A stretch of DNA of 14,078 nt from Candidatus Magasanikiibacteriota bacterium. GTDB lineage: Bacteria > Patescibacteriota > Patescibacteriia > Magasanikbacterales > UBA922. A model generated the notes under the pieces. It was given only the letters and a program-made list of their open reading frames with translations. It ran no database searches and was not told where the DNA came from. Of the stretch, positions 1-5,327 are shown piece after piece (the first letter of the stretch is position 1; each line of letters starts with the position of its first letter). Made by a program: the position numbers and the translations under genes. The stretch spans positions 1-14,078 of the forward strand of contig JAAZJX010000068.1 in NCBI GenBank assembly GCA_012800155.1. Reading direction: 5' to 3'.

Positions 1-14
1 AGTAAAAATGGTAG

Positions 15-35
15 ATACCCCGCAAGGGGTATTTT
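15..35 (+). terminator. GCAA-tetraloop hairpin abutting the tRNA
   Basis: A 7-bp perfect stem (ATACCCC at 15-21 with GGGGTAT at 26-32) closes a GCAA tetraloop, and T32-T35 follow. It fits a short intrinsic terminator of a gene lying to the left of the window, but the U-tract is short and the next base is the first base of the mature tRNA. It could equally be a leader hairpin in the tRNA precursor. The structure is clear; its role is inferred. Confidence 0.5.
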
Positions 36-129
36 GGAGAGGTGGCCGAGAGGCTGAAGGCGGCAGGTTGCTAACCTGTTATAGGAGTTTATACTCCTAT
101 CCAGGGTTCGAATCCCTGTCTCTCCGCCA
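36..129 (+). tRNA. tRNA-Ser (anticodon GCU), CCA encoded
   Basis: Class II tRNA reading AGC/AGU serine codons. The acceptor stem GGAGAGG (36-42) pairs with TCTCTCC (119-125) with one G-T pair. The D-arm contains GGCCGAGAGGC. The anticodon stem is GCAGG/CCTGT around loop TTGCTAA, giving anticodon GCT at 70-72. The long variable arm typical of tRNA-Ser pairs ATAGGAG with CTCCTAT. The T-arm is CAGGG-TTCGAAT-CCCTG. G126 is the discriminator and CCA (127-129) is genomically encoded. The trailer after the CCA and the last 24 bases of the gene both recur near 1938-2009, so this gene is probably one side of an old insertion or duplication site. Confidence 0.97.
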
Positions 130-155
130 AGACAATTTAGTATCGGATAGACCCA
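130..155 (+). repeat. Direct repeat copy A (tRNA trailer, att-like)
   Basis: These 26 bases, starting AGACAATTTAG, begin directly after the tRNA CCA and recur identically at 1984-2009. In both places a GC-rich terminator hairpin follows. The upstream flanks also match: the last 24 bases of the tRNA (106-129) resemble 1938-1961 with two mismatches. The second copy has a further 22 bases between the CCA and the repeat. The pair brackets the GNAT and Fic genes. Confidence 0.85.
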
Positions 156-159
156 CGAA

Positions 160-182
160 GCCTCGTATTTACGGGGCTTTTT
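160..182 (+). terminator. Intrinsic terminator of the tRNA-Ser transcript
   Basis: The stem GCCTCG (160-165) pairs with CGGGGC (172-177) with one T-G pair around loop TATTTA, followed by TTTTT (178-182). It lies 34 bases past the tRNA CCA, so it probably ends the tRNA precursor. A closely related terminator sits after the second repeat copy at 2014-2036. Confidence 0.8.
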
Positions 183-184
183 GG

Positions 185-244
185 TATAATTCTAAAGACC
201 CACTTACCTGTGGGTACGCGGGATAGCGAACTTTATGCTATAAT
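185..244 (+). promoter_or_regulatory. Two TATAAT boxes and a hairpin upstream of the GNAT gene
   Basis: TATAAT occurs at 185-190 and again at 239-244. From the second box, transcription would begin around 251-253, at or next to the ATG at 253, so the message would be leaderless or nearly so. No purine-rich ribosome site is visible before the ATG. Between the boxes, ACCCAC (198-203) and GTGGGT (210-215) form a 6-bp hairpin that would lie in any transcript from the first box. No good -35 element is visible for either box. Confidence 0.5.
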
Positions 245-252
245 TCAATTAT

Positions 253-693
253 ATGAAAATTAGAAAAATCAATAAAAATGACTTAGAGGCTTGTTCTAAA
301 ATTTTAGAAGAAGCTTATAGTCAAAAACCCTATAACGAGACTTTTAAAAATTCTACAGCATCAGAGTATATAAACGGAAAGTATAAAAATTGCGGAGAAA
401 ATAGTTTTGTGACTACTGATGACAACGATGTAGTTGTCGCTTTTATTTTTTTAAACATTTCATCTTGGAGTGGCGGTTTACAGGCTATTTTAGAGGAAAT
501 TACCGTCATACCATCATTGCAAGGAGTTGGTGTTGGAAAAGAATTAATATCACATGCTCATAATTATTTAAGTTCTTTGGGTGTTAAATCAGTTATGCTT
601 TGGGCTAAAAAGGATGATCGTTTATTAGATTTTTATAAAAAGCATGGCTATTTGCCGGCTGATGATTTTGTTGTTATGTTTAAAAATTTTTAG
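253..693 (+). CDS. GNAT-family N-acetyltransferase
   Basis: A 146-residue single-domain protein of normal GNAT length. It probably transfers an acetyl group from acetyl-CoA to an amine; the substrate cannot be read from the sequence. The acetyl-CoA-binding motif A is visible at residues 81-99: the strand EEITVIP is followed by the pyrophosphate-binding turn Q90-G-V-G-V-G95 and helix KELISHAH. Motif B follows near 113-133 with FYKKHGY, the usual GNAT C-terminal signature. No signal peptide or membrane segment is present, so it is cytosolic. The ATG is 9 bases after a TATAAT box, and the alignment of the first strand (MKIRKINKND) with GNAT N-termini supports this start. It is convergent with the Fic gene and shares its terminator. 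The two genes sit between tRNA-derived repeats and may be cargo. A role as toxin, antitoxin or resistance enzyme is possible but not shown. Confidence 0.85.
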   Translation: MKIRKINKNDLEACSKILEEAYSQKPYNETFKNSTASEYINGKYKNCGENSFVTTDDNDVVVAFIFLNISSWSGGLQAILEEITVIPSLQGVGVGKELISHAHNYLSSLGVKSVMLWAKKDDRLLDFYKKHGYLPADDFVVMFKNF

Positions 694-699
694 AAATAT

Positions 700-730
700 A
701 AAAATAGCGACCCTCTCGGTCGCTATTTTT
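700..730. terminator. Bidirectional terminator between GNAT and Fic genes
   Basis: A perfect 13-bp stem (700-712 with 718-730) encloses the loop CTCTC. The core is TAGCGACC/GGTCGCTA, flanked by A5 on the left and T5 on the right, so it provides a U-tract in both directions. It starts 7 bases after the GNAT stop and ends 3 bases before the Fic stop. Confidence 0.93.
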
Positions 731-733
731 CTT

Positions 734-1792
734 TTATCTCTTCCTATACCTAGTTGTTCTGCCAACACCAATTCGCTCTATCCACTTAAGTTGCAATAAT
801 TTATTTAATACCTGATTAATCGTTGGCCTAGGAATGTTAGTCGCTTGATAAATTTCTAATGGCGTGACAACTCCGGCTTGCTTAGTAATATATTCCCAAA
901 CAATATCTTGTTGGGGTGATAATAATTTAGATACTTCTTCATGTGAAATAATATTAATCGCCTTCTCAGATTGTTCTAAAATAATCTTTAAGAAAAAAGT
1001 TAGCCAAGCACTAATATCTTCTTTATCAGTTCTTAAAGTTTTTTGACTCGCTCTTAAAGCGATATAATATTCTGGTTTATTATCTTCAATCAATTTTTCC
1101 TGTGAAACATAAGGCATATATTCATAACCATGCTGCAACATCAAAAGATTACTTAATATTCTAGATAATCTGCCATTACCATCAGTAAAGGGGTGGATGT
1201 GTAAAAATTCCACTAGAAAATTTCCAATGATAATTAACGGATGAGCTGATTTTTCTAAAAAAGCGGTCTGTGTCCATTCAACTAGTTCTTGCATTTCTTT
1301 CGGCGTTAACCATGGCGCTGTTGTATCAAATAATATTTCTATTGGTTCACCAGTTGGAGACACCATCGCCACTTTATTTTCATCTTTTTTATATTCACCA
1401 CGATGCAGTTCATCTTTTTCGGAATATTTTAATAGTTCACGGTGAAAAAATTTAATTGTGCTCTCAGCGAAGGGGATTGATTTGTATGCTTCAAAAACAT
1501 TAGTTAGTAGATCAAAATAACCGCGGGCTTCTTGTTTGTCGCGGTCTTTAAACTTTTGCAGGGAGAGGCCTCGCATTAATCGTTCAACATCTTCATCTGA
1601 CAAATCTGACCCTTCGATTCTGGTTGAAGCGCCAGTGGAAGTAATTAAAATAGATTTCTTTAAATTACCCAGGGTTTGTTGATCTAGTTTGGCGCCATTT
1701 ACCCATTTACTCTTTAACAAATCTATCTTATCAATTAACTCAAGAATATTTTGAGGCAGGCTATTTATTCTATTATCGAATTTATTATACAT
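734..1792 (-). CDS. Fic-domain protein (predicted AMP transferase) with C-terminal winged helix
   Basis: A 352-residue Fic/DOC protein. The family transfers AMP, or more rarely another nucleotide phosphate, from NTP to hydroxyl side chains of target proteins. The catalytic loop HPFTDGNGR is intact at residues 200-208; H200 is the general base, followed by LSR. An inhibitory motif of the (S/T)xxxE(G/N) type is present N-terminally as STRIEG (56-61), with E60 expected to obstruct the ATP site. This is the class II arrangement, in which the inhibitor is part of the same chain, so no separate antitoxin gene is needed. The Fic_N-like region covers about 1-100 and the Fic core about 110-260. The C-terminal part (about 290-352, PLEIYQATNIPRPTINQVLNKL) looks like a winged helix-turn-helix DNA-binding domain. 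Length and order match common cytosolic Fic-wHTH proteins. An 18-bp inverted repeat overlaps the start codon, suggesting autoregulation. The target is unknown. Confidence 0.93.
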   Translation of the reverse strand: MYNKFDNRINSLPQNILELIDKIDLLKSKWVNGAKLDQQTLGNLKKSILITSTGASTRIEGSDLSDEDVERLMRGLSLQKFKDRDKQEARGYFDLLTNVFEAYKSIPFAESTIKFFHRELLKYSEKDELHRGEYKKDENKVAMVSPTGEPIEILFDTTAPWLTPKEMQELVEWTQTAFLEKSAHPLIIIGNFLVEFLHIHPFTDGNGRLSRILSNLLMLQHGYEYMPYVSQEKLIEDNKPEYYIALRASQKTLRTDKEDISAWLTFFLKIILEQSEKAINIISHEEVSKLLSPQQDIVWEYITKQAGVVTPLEIYQATNIPRPTINQVLNKLLQLKWIERIGVGRTTRYRKR

Positions 1793-1835
1793 AATCTTAT
1801 ATAAGTTATATATTAGATTATATAAGATTATGTAT
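1787..1835. promoter_or_regulatory. 18-bp inverted repeat over the Fic start (putative operator)
   Basis: Bases 1787-1804 and 1818-1835 are perfect reverse complements (18 bp), with a 13-base AT-rich spacer. The left arm contains the Fic start codon (CAT at 1790-1792 on the plus strand). On the minus strand the spacer region and right arm hold TATAAT-like sequence, so the repeat covers the likely promoter and the translation start. A dimeric regulator bound here would block both. The Fic protein's own C-terminal winged helix is the obvious candidate. The core ATAATCTTAT recurs beside the recombinase start at 5120-5129. Confidence 0.65.
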
Positions 1836-1916
1836 GAAATTGCAAGAGTGGGCTAAAATATAACCTAGTTTTTGATAGTTAAATTCAATTTTATTGGCCA
1901 ATATAAAGCAAAATAA

Positions 1917-1933
1917 AGTATCGGAGCGACCCA
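1917..1933 (+). repeat. Partial third copy of the trailer repeat
   Basis: AGTATCGGANNGACCCA at this site matches 139-155 and 1993-2009 at 15 of 17 positions. It lies immediately 5' of the broken tRNA end. The following bases CACTTA also match 201-206 next to the GNAT promoter. It looks like a rearranged or second-generation copy. Confidence 0.55.
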
Positions 1934-1937
1934 CTTA

Positions 1938-1961
1938 GTTCGAATCCCCGCCTCTCCGCCA
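1938..1961 (+). pseudogene. tRNA 3'-end fragment (attachment-site remnant)
   Basis: The 24 bases starting GTTCGAATCCC and ending CTCTCCGCCA match the last 24 bases of the tRNA-Ser (106-129) with two differences. They comprise the T-loop, the 3' side of the T-stem, the 3' acceptor strand, the discriminator G and CCA. The bases just upstream (ACTTA) cannot pair with CCCCG, and no anticodon arm exists, so the copy is broken at the T-loop and cannot make a tRNA. Integrase crossovers in tRNA genes often fall in the T-loop or anticodon loop, leaving exactly this kind of fragment at the far end of an element. The two differences may mean divergence, or an origin in another tRNA. Confidence 0.8.
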
Positions 1962-1963
1962 TG

Positions 1964-1988
1964 TGATCTGTACCCCAAAAAGTAGACA
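1964..1988 (+). mobile_element. Possible IS3-family terminal repeat remnant
   Basis: The string starting TGATCTGTACCCCAAAAAGT and running on to GACA resembles terminal inverted repeats of IS3/IS150-type elements (TGA..TG..CCCCAAAAAGT..GACA). It includes most of the 22 bases that separate the CCA from the trailer repeat in this copy and are absent at 129/130. No transposase gene and no partner end were found in the window, so it can only be a solo relic, or chance. Confidence 0.3.
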
Positions 1989-2009
1989 ATTTAGTATCGG
2001 ATAGACCCA
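1984..2009 (+). repeat. Direct repeat copy B (tRNA trailer, att-like)
   Basis: Exact 26-base match to 130-155. As in copy A it is followed within a few bases by a GC-rich terminator. It marks the right-hand boundary of the segment carrying the GNAT and Fic genes. Confidence 0.85.
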
Positions 2010-2013
2010 AGAG

Positions 2014-2036
2014 CCTCGCATTTGCGGGGTTTTTTT
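2014..2036 (+). terminator. Duplicated trailer terminator
   Basis: CCTCGC (2014-2019) pairs with GCGGGG (2024-2029) around ATTT with one T-G pair, followed by T2030-T2036. It is a homologue of the terminator at 160-182. No intact tRNA precedes it now, so it probably serves only as an insulator upstream of the membrane protein gene. Confidence 0.75.
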
Positions 2037-2051
2037 GTTATATTGTAAACA

Positions 2052-2057
2052 TATAAT
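2052..2057 (+). promoter_or_regulatory. -10 box of the three-TM protein gene
   Basis: TATAAT ends 13 bases before the ATG at 2071. Transcription would begin near 2064, leaving a leader of about 7 bases, too short for a normal ribosome binding site. No convincing -35 is visible; the upstream bases are the T-tract of the preceding terminator. Confidence 0.45.
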
Positions 2058-2070
2058 AATTGTTGAAAAT

Positions 2071-3744
2071 ATGAATTTAATTATCAACTATGGTTCTCAG
2101 ACTTATTTAGATTTAGGGGGAGCATTAGCTGCCTTAGGTTTAATTTTTACAGCATATCAACTCCGTAGCTCTAAATGGGATATTATTTTAAGAATAAGGA
2201 ATTTTTGGCAAAGAAATTTATTTTTAATTTTTGCTGTTTTAGCTTTATTATGTACATTAGCAGGTTTATTATTTTCAGAAATTTTATTATTAGATCAGAA
2301 ATTATTTTATTATAATCATTTTTTTTATGAAATTATAGCTTATTTATTCTTTATATTATCACCCATATCATTAATATATTTATCTACTCATTCGCGCGGT
2401 TTATTTGCTAGTAAAAACGCAGATAAATTTTATAGCTTAATAATTCAAGAAATTTCTACAAACAATGACGAAAGAATAAACGCCGCCTTAATTATTTTGC
2501 TTAATAATTTTGAAAATATTTGCATGGCAGTTAAAAATAATGCAAAAAAAGAATTACGCGAATCGGCATGTTCTATATTGGATGTGGCTCTAAGTGATGA
2601 ATCTATAGTTAAAATTTTAACCACTAAAAGACTAGATGCTCTTCAATATATATTTGAAACTATCGAAAAATACAACATTAACAAAAATGAAGCAAGAATA
2701 GGTATTTCTGCGATTGTAAAAAACCTGCTTTATGATAAAGAATCCTTTTTCTATAAACAATTAAATAGCAATGGGTTGGCCTTATCTTCAAATATATATG
2801 AAACTATTTATAGATCTTTTATTATTTTAAATAATTTTAATTTGTTTAGGTATCCTGTATTGGATTACTTATTAACAAAAAATATTAGTGTAAAAGGAAT
2901 TGAAGTTATTATAAAATCTTTGTCTATATCAATAGAAACATATCTTAAAAGTGGCAAAGTAAATGCTGGTCAGATAAATGCAGGCTTTTCTTGGCTTAGT
3001 GATATATTTGAAAATTTATGTTTTAAAATTAGCGAAGAAGAAAGACGTGGTTTGGATACTACTTATGCGTTAAAAGAAGAGTGGCAGTCAGTTAACCTAA
3101 TATCTAGTTTTTTAGGTCATGATTATTCTTTTTTAGCTTATAATGAAGTTTTAAATGAAGCTGTTGTTGAAAAAGAAAAAAAGACAAATGAAGCTGACTT
3201 TGACTCTAGTGAAACAATAAATTCAGGTTTTTCAGCAGCTTTATATAAAGCCTTTAAATCCCTCTCATATCTTAAGAGTATACAAGCATATTATGTTGTT
3301 AATAATTTGCTGAAATCTGCAATTTATGAAAAAGACAGAAAAGAAGGCTATATAAAACCTTTTGAAAAAAGAATATGGCAACAAATTGCTGAAAATTTAA
3401 CTAGGGGACATTATCCAGCGGTATTAAAAAGTTATCTTTTATTTTTTGGATTTCGCTTGGCTTCAGATAATAATCAAGTATCCGGATGGGCTCAAGAGCA
3501 AGCTGAACAAATCCGCAAGCTTCTTTATATTGATTTAAAGCCCTTAATTGATAATAAAGCAAAGATGGCGGATAATAAAGAAGTGAAAGATGCCTTACTT
3601 CCAGTGACTATGATTTATAGAGGTGGAAAATTTTTCTACAAATTTGATTATGGTAAAAGTGAAGAAAAAATAATTTTACCTCCACCGGACGAATCTGTGT
3701 CTGCTTTAACTGGAATTAACGTAGATGATTATAGTCTTTTTTAA
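2071..3744 (+). CDS. Membrane protein with three N-terminal TM segments and a large soluble domain; unknown function
   Basis: The frame is open from a TTG at 2035, but that codon lies inside the terminator T-tract. The ATG at 2071 follows a TATAAT box and begins just before the first membrane helix, so I chose it (557 residues). Hydrophobic segments lie at about 12-30, 50-72 and 86-105. The remaining 450 residues are hydrophilic, rich in predicted helix and free of Cys/His metal motifs or Walker motifs; they could be a helical-repeat scaffold. The tail (about 515-557) has the character of a small terminal domain with a PPP stretch. I do not recognise the family. It follows the tRNA-derived repeats and is tail to tail with the serine recombinase, with 13 bases between, so it may be element cargo. 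A membrane-anchored sensor or surface-exclusion role is possible, but nothing shows it. Confidence 0.8.
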   Translation: MNLIINYGSQTYLDLGGALAALGLIFTAYQLRSSKWDIILRIRNFWQRNLFLIFAVLALLCTLAGLLFSEILLLDQKLFYYNHFFYEIIAYLFFILSPISLIYLSTHSRGLFASKNADKFYSLIIQEISTNNDERINAALIILLNNFENICMAVKNNAKKELRESACSILDVALSDESIVKILTTKRLDALQYIFETIEKYNINKNEARIGISAIVKNLLYDKESFFYKQLNSNGLALSSNIYETIYRSFIILNNFNLFRYPVLDYLLTKNISVKGIEVIIKSLSISIETYLKSGKVNAGQINAGFSWLSDIFENLCFKISEEERRGLDTTYALKEEWQSVNLISSFLGHDYSFLAYNEVLNEAVVEKEKKTNEADFDSSETINSGFSAALYKAFKSLSYLKSIQAYYVVNNLLKSAIYEKDRKEGYIKPFEKRIWQQIAENLTRGHYPAVLKSYLLFFGFRLASDNNQVSGWAQEQAEQIRKLLYIDLKPLIDNKAKMADNKEVKDALLPVTMIYRGGKFFYKFDYGKSEEKIILPPPDESVSALTGINVDDYSLF

Positions 3745-3757
3745 TTATTATATTTAT

Positions 3758-5119
3758 TTAAATTATTAGAGTTAATTTTTTATCCTTTAAAGTAATTCTA
3801 CTCCTTAAATTAACTAGTAATTCACGTTTCTCAATAGAACTTCCTTCTTTTAGCACATATTTAGCATAAACCCGCATATCAACTGCGGGCTTTGTTTTTC
3901 TGTTAGGATTTTTATCTTGTAGAATCATGTTTTGGAATTTATTAAACCTATTAACTTCAGCTTCTAATTTTACTCTCATTCCAAGCTCATTAATATCTAC
4001 TTTGTCCATTATTTTTAAAAGCTCAAATATCAATTCTTCTTCTCTAATATATTTATTTTTACAGAACCTATCTCTTGCTCTTGAGCAACCATAATAAATG
4101 TAATGAGCAGTAGTTCCGTCTTTTAGTTTCTTATACTTATCTTCTGCTGATATTCCTGACCCACAACAACCGCAAGTTATTAATTTAGTAAAAGCAAATT
4201 CTTTGCTCTCTCTTTGAATATTGTCTCTTTTAAGTTGAGCTTTAGTTTTTTCAAACAAGTCTTGGGAGATAAGTGGTTTGTGTTTACCTTGATACCAATT
4301 ACCACTACCTTTTGGTCGCTCAAAGACTCCATAATAGAAAGGATTATCTAATATTCTATATATTCCACTTAGTGTTAACGGCTTATTACCTCTAGTATAG
4401 AAATTAAGTTCATGTTTTAGCCAGTGATAAAGTTTTCGGCCACTATATTTTTCATAAGCAACTTTTTCAAACATTTTCTTAATAGCCGGAGCTCTTAACG
4501 GATCGACAATAACTTGGCATTTTCTATCCATTCTATTTTGGTTTAGATATCCCAGTGGAGCAGGTCCAACCCATAATCCCATTTCACATCTAGTTCTTAA
4601 TCCTCTTTTAACATTAATACTTCTATTATCATTTTCTAACTTTGCTTGCGATCCTAAAATCATTAAGAGAAATTTCTCATTAGGATTGTTGGTAAATTTT
4701 TGGCTATGTGTTCTTATCTCTTTTAATATTCCTTGATCTATTAAATCTACTACTTTTCCTAGGTCTCCTGCATTTCTAGATATTCTATCAGGAGCCCAAG
4801 TTAGTATGCTATTAAATTTATTTTGTCTAATATCTTCTATTAATTCGTTAAATATTGGTCTTTGACCCGTATCTTTAGCACTGTGAGATTCTCTTTTTAT
4901 CTCCACAACATATATATTTTCCTTAGCAGCTAAATCCAGCATTTCTTTTATTTGGCTATCTATTGATAATACCTGCCTTTCCTCTGATTCCGTTGATTTT
5001 CTTGCGTAAAGACAATATTTCAGCTGAATTTCGCTAACGCTTGAATTTGCCCTATTAGGGCTTGAAATTAGCCCAGTTTGGCTCTTAGTTGTCATTAATT
5101 GTTTAAAATCTTGCATCAT
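3758..5119 (-). CDS. Large serine recombinase / site-specific integrase
   Basis: A 453-residue serine recombinase that cuts and rejoins DNA through a 5'-phosphoserine link. The resolvase domain covers about 34-175. YARKSTE carries the catalytic S42 with R40, SIDSQ (52-56) follows, and DRISRN (111-116) supplies the conserved arginines. The recombinase domain covers about 187-290 (GPAPLGY at the start, then LDNPFYYG). A zinc ribbon has C316/C319 and C345/C353. The coiled-coil region is short, and the chain is somewhat shorter than classic phage integrases. The first 33 residues are a weakly conserved extension, so starts at M2 (5116) or M9 (5095) are also possible. It probably moves this region, though serine integrases rarely use tRNA sites, so it need not have made the tRNA repeat. 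ATAATCTTAT upstream of its start matches the Fic inverted-repeat core. It is divergent from the restriction operon. Confidence 0.93.
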   Translation of the reverse strand: MMQDFKQLMTTKSQTGLISSPNRANSSVSEIQLKYCLYARKSTESEERQVLSIDSQIKEMLDLAAKENIYVVEIKRESHSAKDTGQRPIFNELIEDIRQNKFNSILTWAPDRISRNAGDLGKVVDLIDQGILKEIRTHSQKFTNNPNEKFLLMILGSQAKLENDNRSINVKRGLRTRCEMGLWVGPAPLGYLNQNRMDRKCQVIVDPLRAPAIKKMFEKVAYEKYSGRKLYHWLKHELNFYTRGNKPLTLSGIYRILDNPFYYGVFERPKGSGNWYQGKHKPLISQDLFEKTKAQLKRDNIQRESKEFAFTKLITCGCCGSGISAEDKYKKLKDGTTAHYIYYGCSRARDRFCKNKYIREEELIFELLKIMDKVDINELGMRVKLEAEVNRFNKFQNMILQDKNPNRKTKPAVDMRVYAKYVLKEGSSIEKRELLVNLRSRITLKDKKLTLII

Positions 5120-5147
5120 ATAATCTTATTAATTGCTATCTACTAAA

Positions 5148-5186
5148 TTAATGACGTATAAGGGGATATAAGTCTAGCGCCATTAA
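5148..5186. repeat. Imperfect inverted repeat in the recombinase/hsdM gap
   Basis: TTAATGACG (5148-5156) and CGCCATTAA (5178-5186) pair at 8 of 9 positions across a 21-base spacer. The position beside a serine integrase gene suits an attP half-site pair or an operator; the sequence does not decide between them. Confidence 0.3.
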
Positions 5187-5201
5187 GCTGATAAGGTGTA
5201 G

Positions 5202-5218
5202 ATAAATAGGCTATTTAT
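5202..5218. promoter_or_regulatory. Perfect 17-base palindrome upstream of hsdM (putative operator)
   Basis: ATAAATAG and CTATTTAT are exact reverse complements around a single central G (5210). It lies about 27 bases upstream of the proposed hsdM -35 element. A dimeric regulator site is plausible, but no controller (C) gene is visible in the window. It is AT-rich and short, so chance is not excluded. Confidence 0.35.
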
Positions 5219-5244
5219 TTCTCTAAGATTCAATAAAATTTAAA

Positions 5245-5273
5245 TTGATTTTTTAGTAAATTTATGATAAATT
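5245..5273 (+). promoter_or_regulatory. Candidate promoter of the hsd operon
   Basis: TTGATT (5245-5250) and TAAATT (5268-5273) are separated by 17 bases. The match is fair rather than strong. It lies about 55 bases upstream of the hsdM ATG, in a very AT-rich gap. TATAAA at 5278-5283 is an alternative -10. No clear Shine-Dalgarno precedes hsdM. Confidence 0.35.
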
Positions 5274-5327
5274 AAATATAAAGAATTAATGAATAAATTC
5301 TGATTATTTTTTATTAAATTAATTTAT

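Noticed and set aside
8..226. Open frame of 72 codons across the tRNA
   Set aside because: It runs through a complete tRNA-Ser and its terminator and has no protein signature.
2035..2070. TTG start at 2035 for the three-TM protein
   Set aside because: That start is inside the T-tract of a terminator and upstream of the TATAAT box; the ATG at 2071 fits better.
3745..3757. Terminator between the three-TM gene and the recombinase
   Set aside because: The gap is 13 AT-only bases and no GC-containing stem could be found around it.
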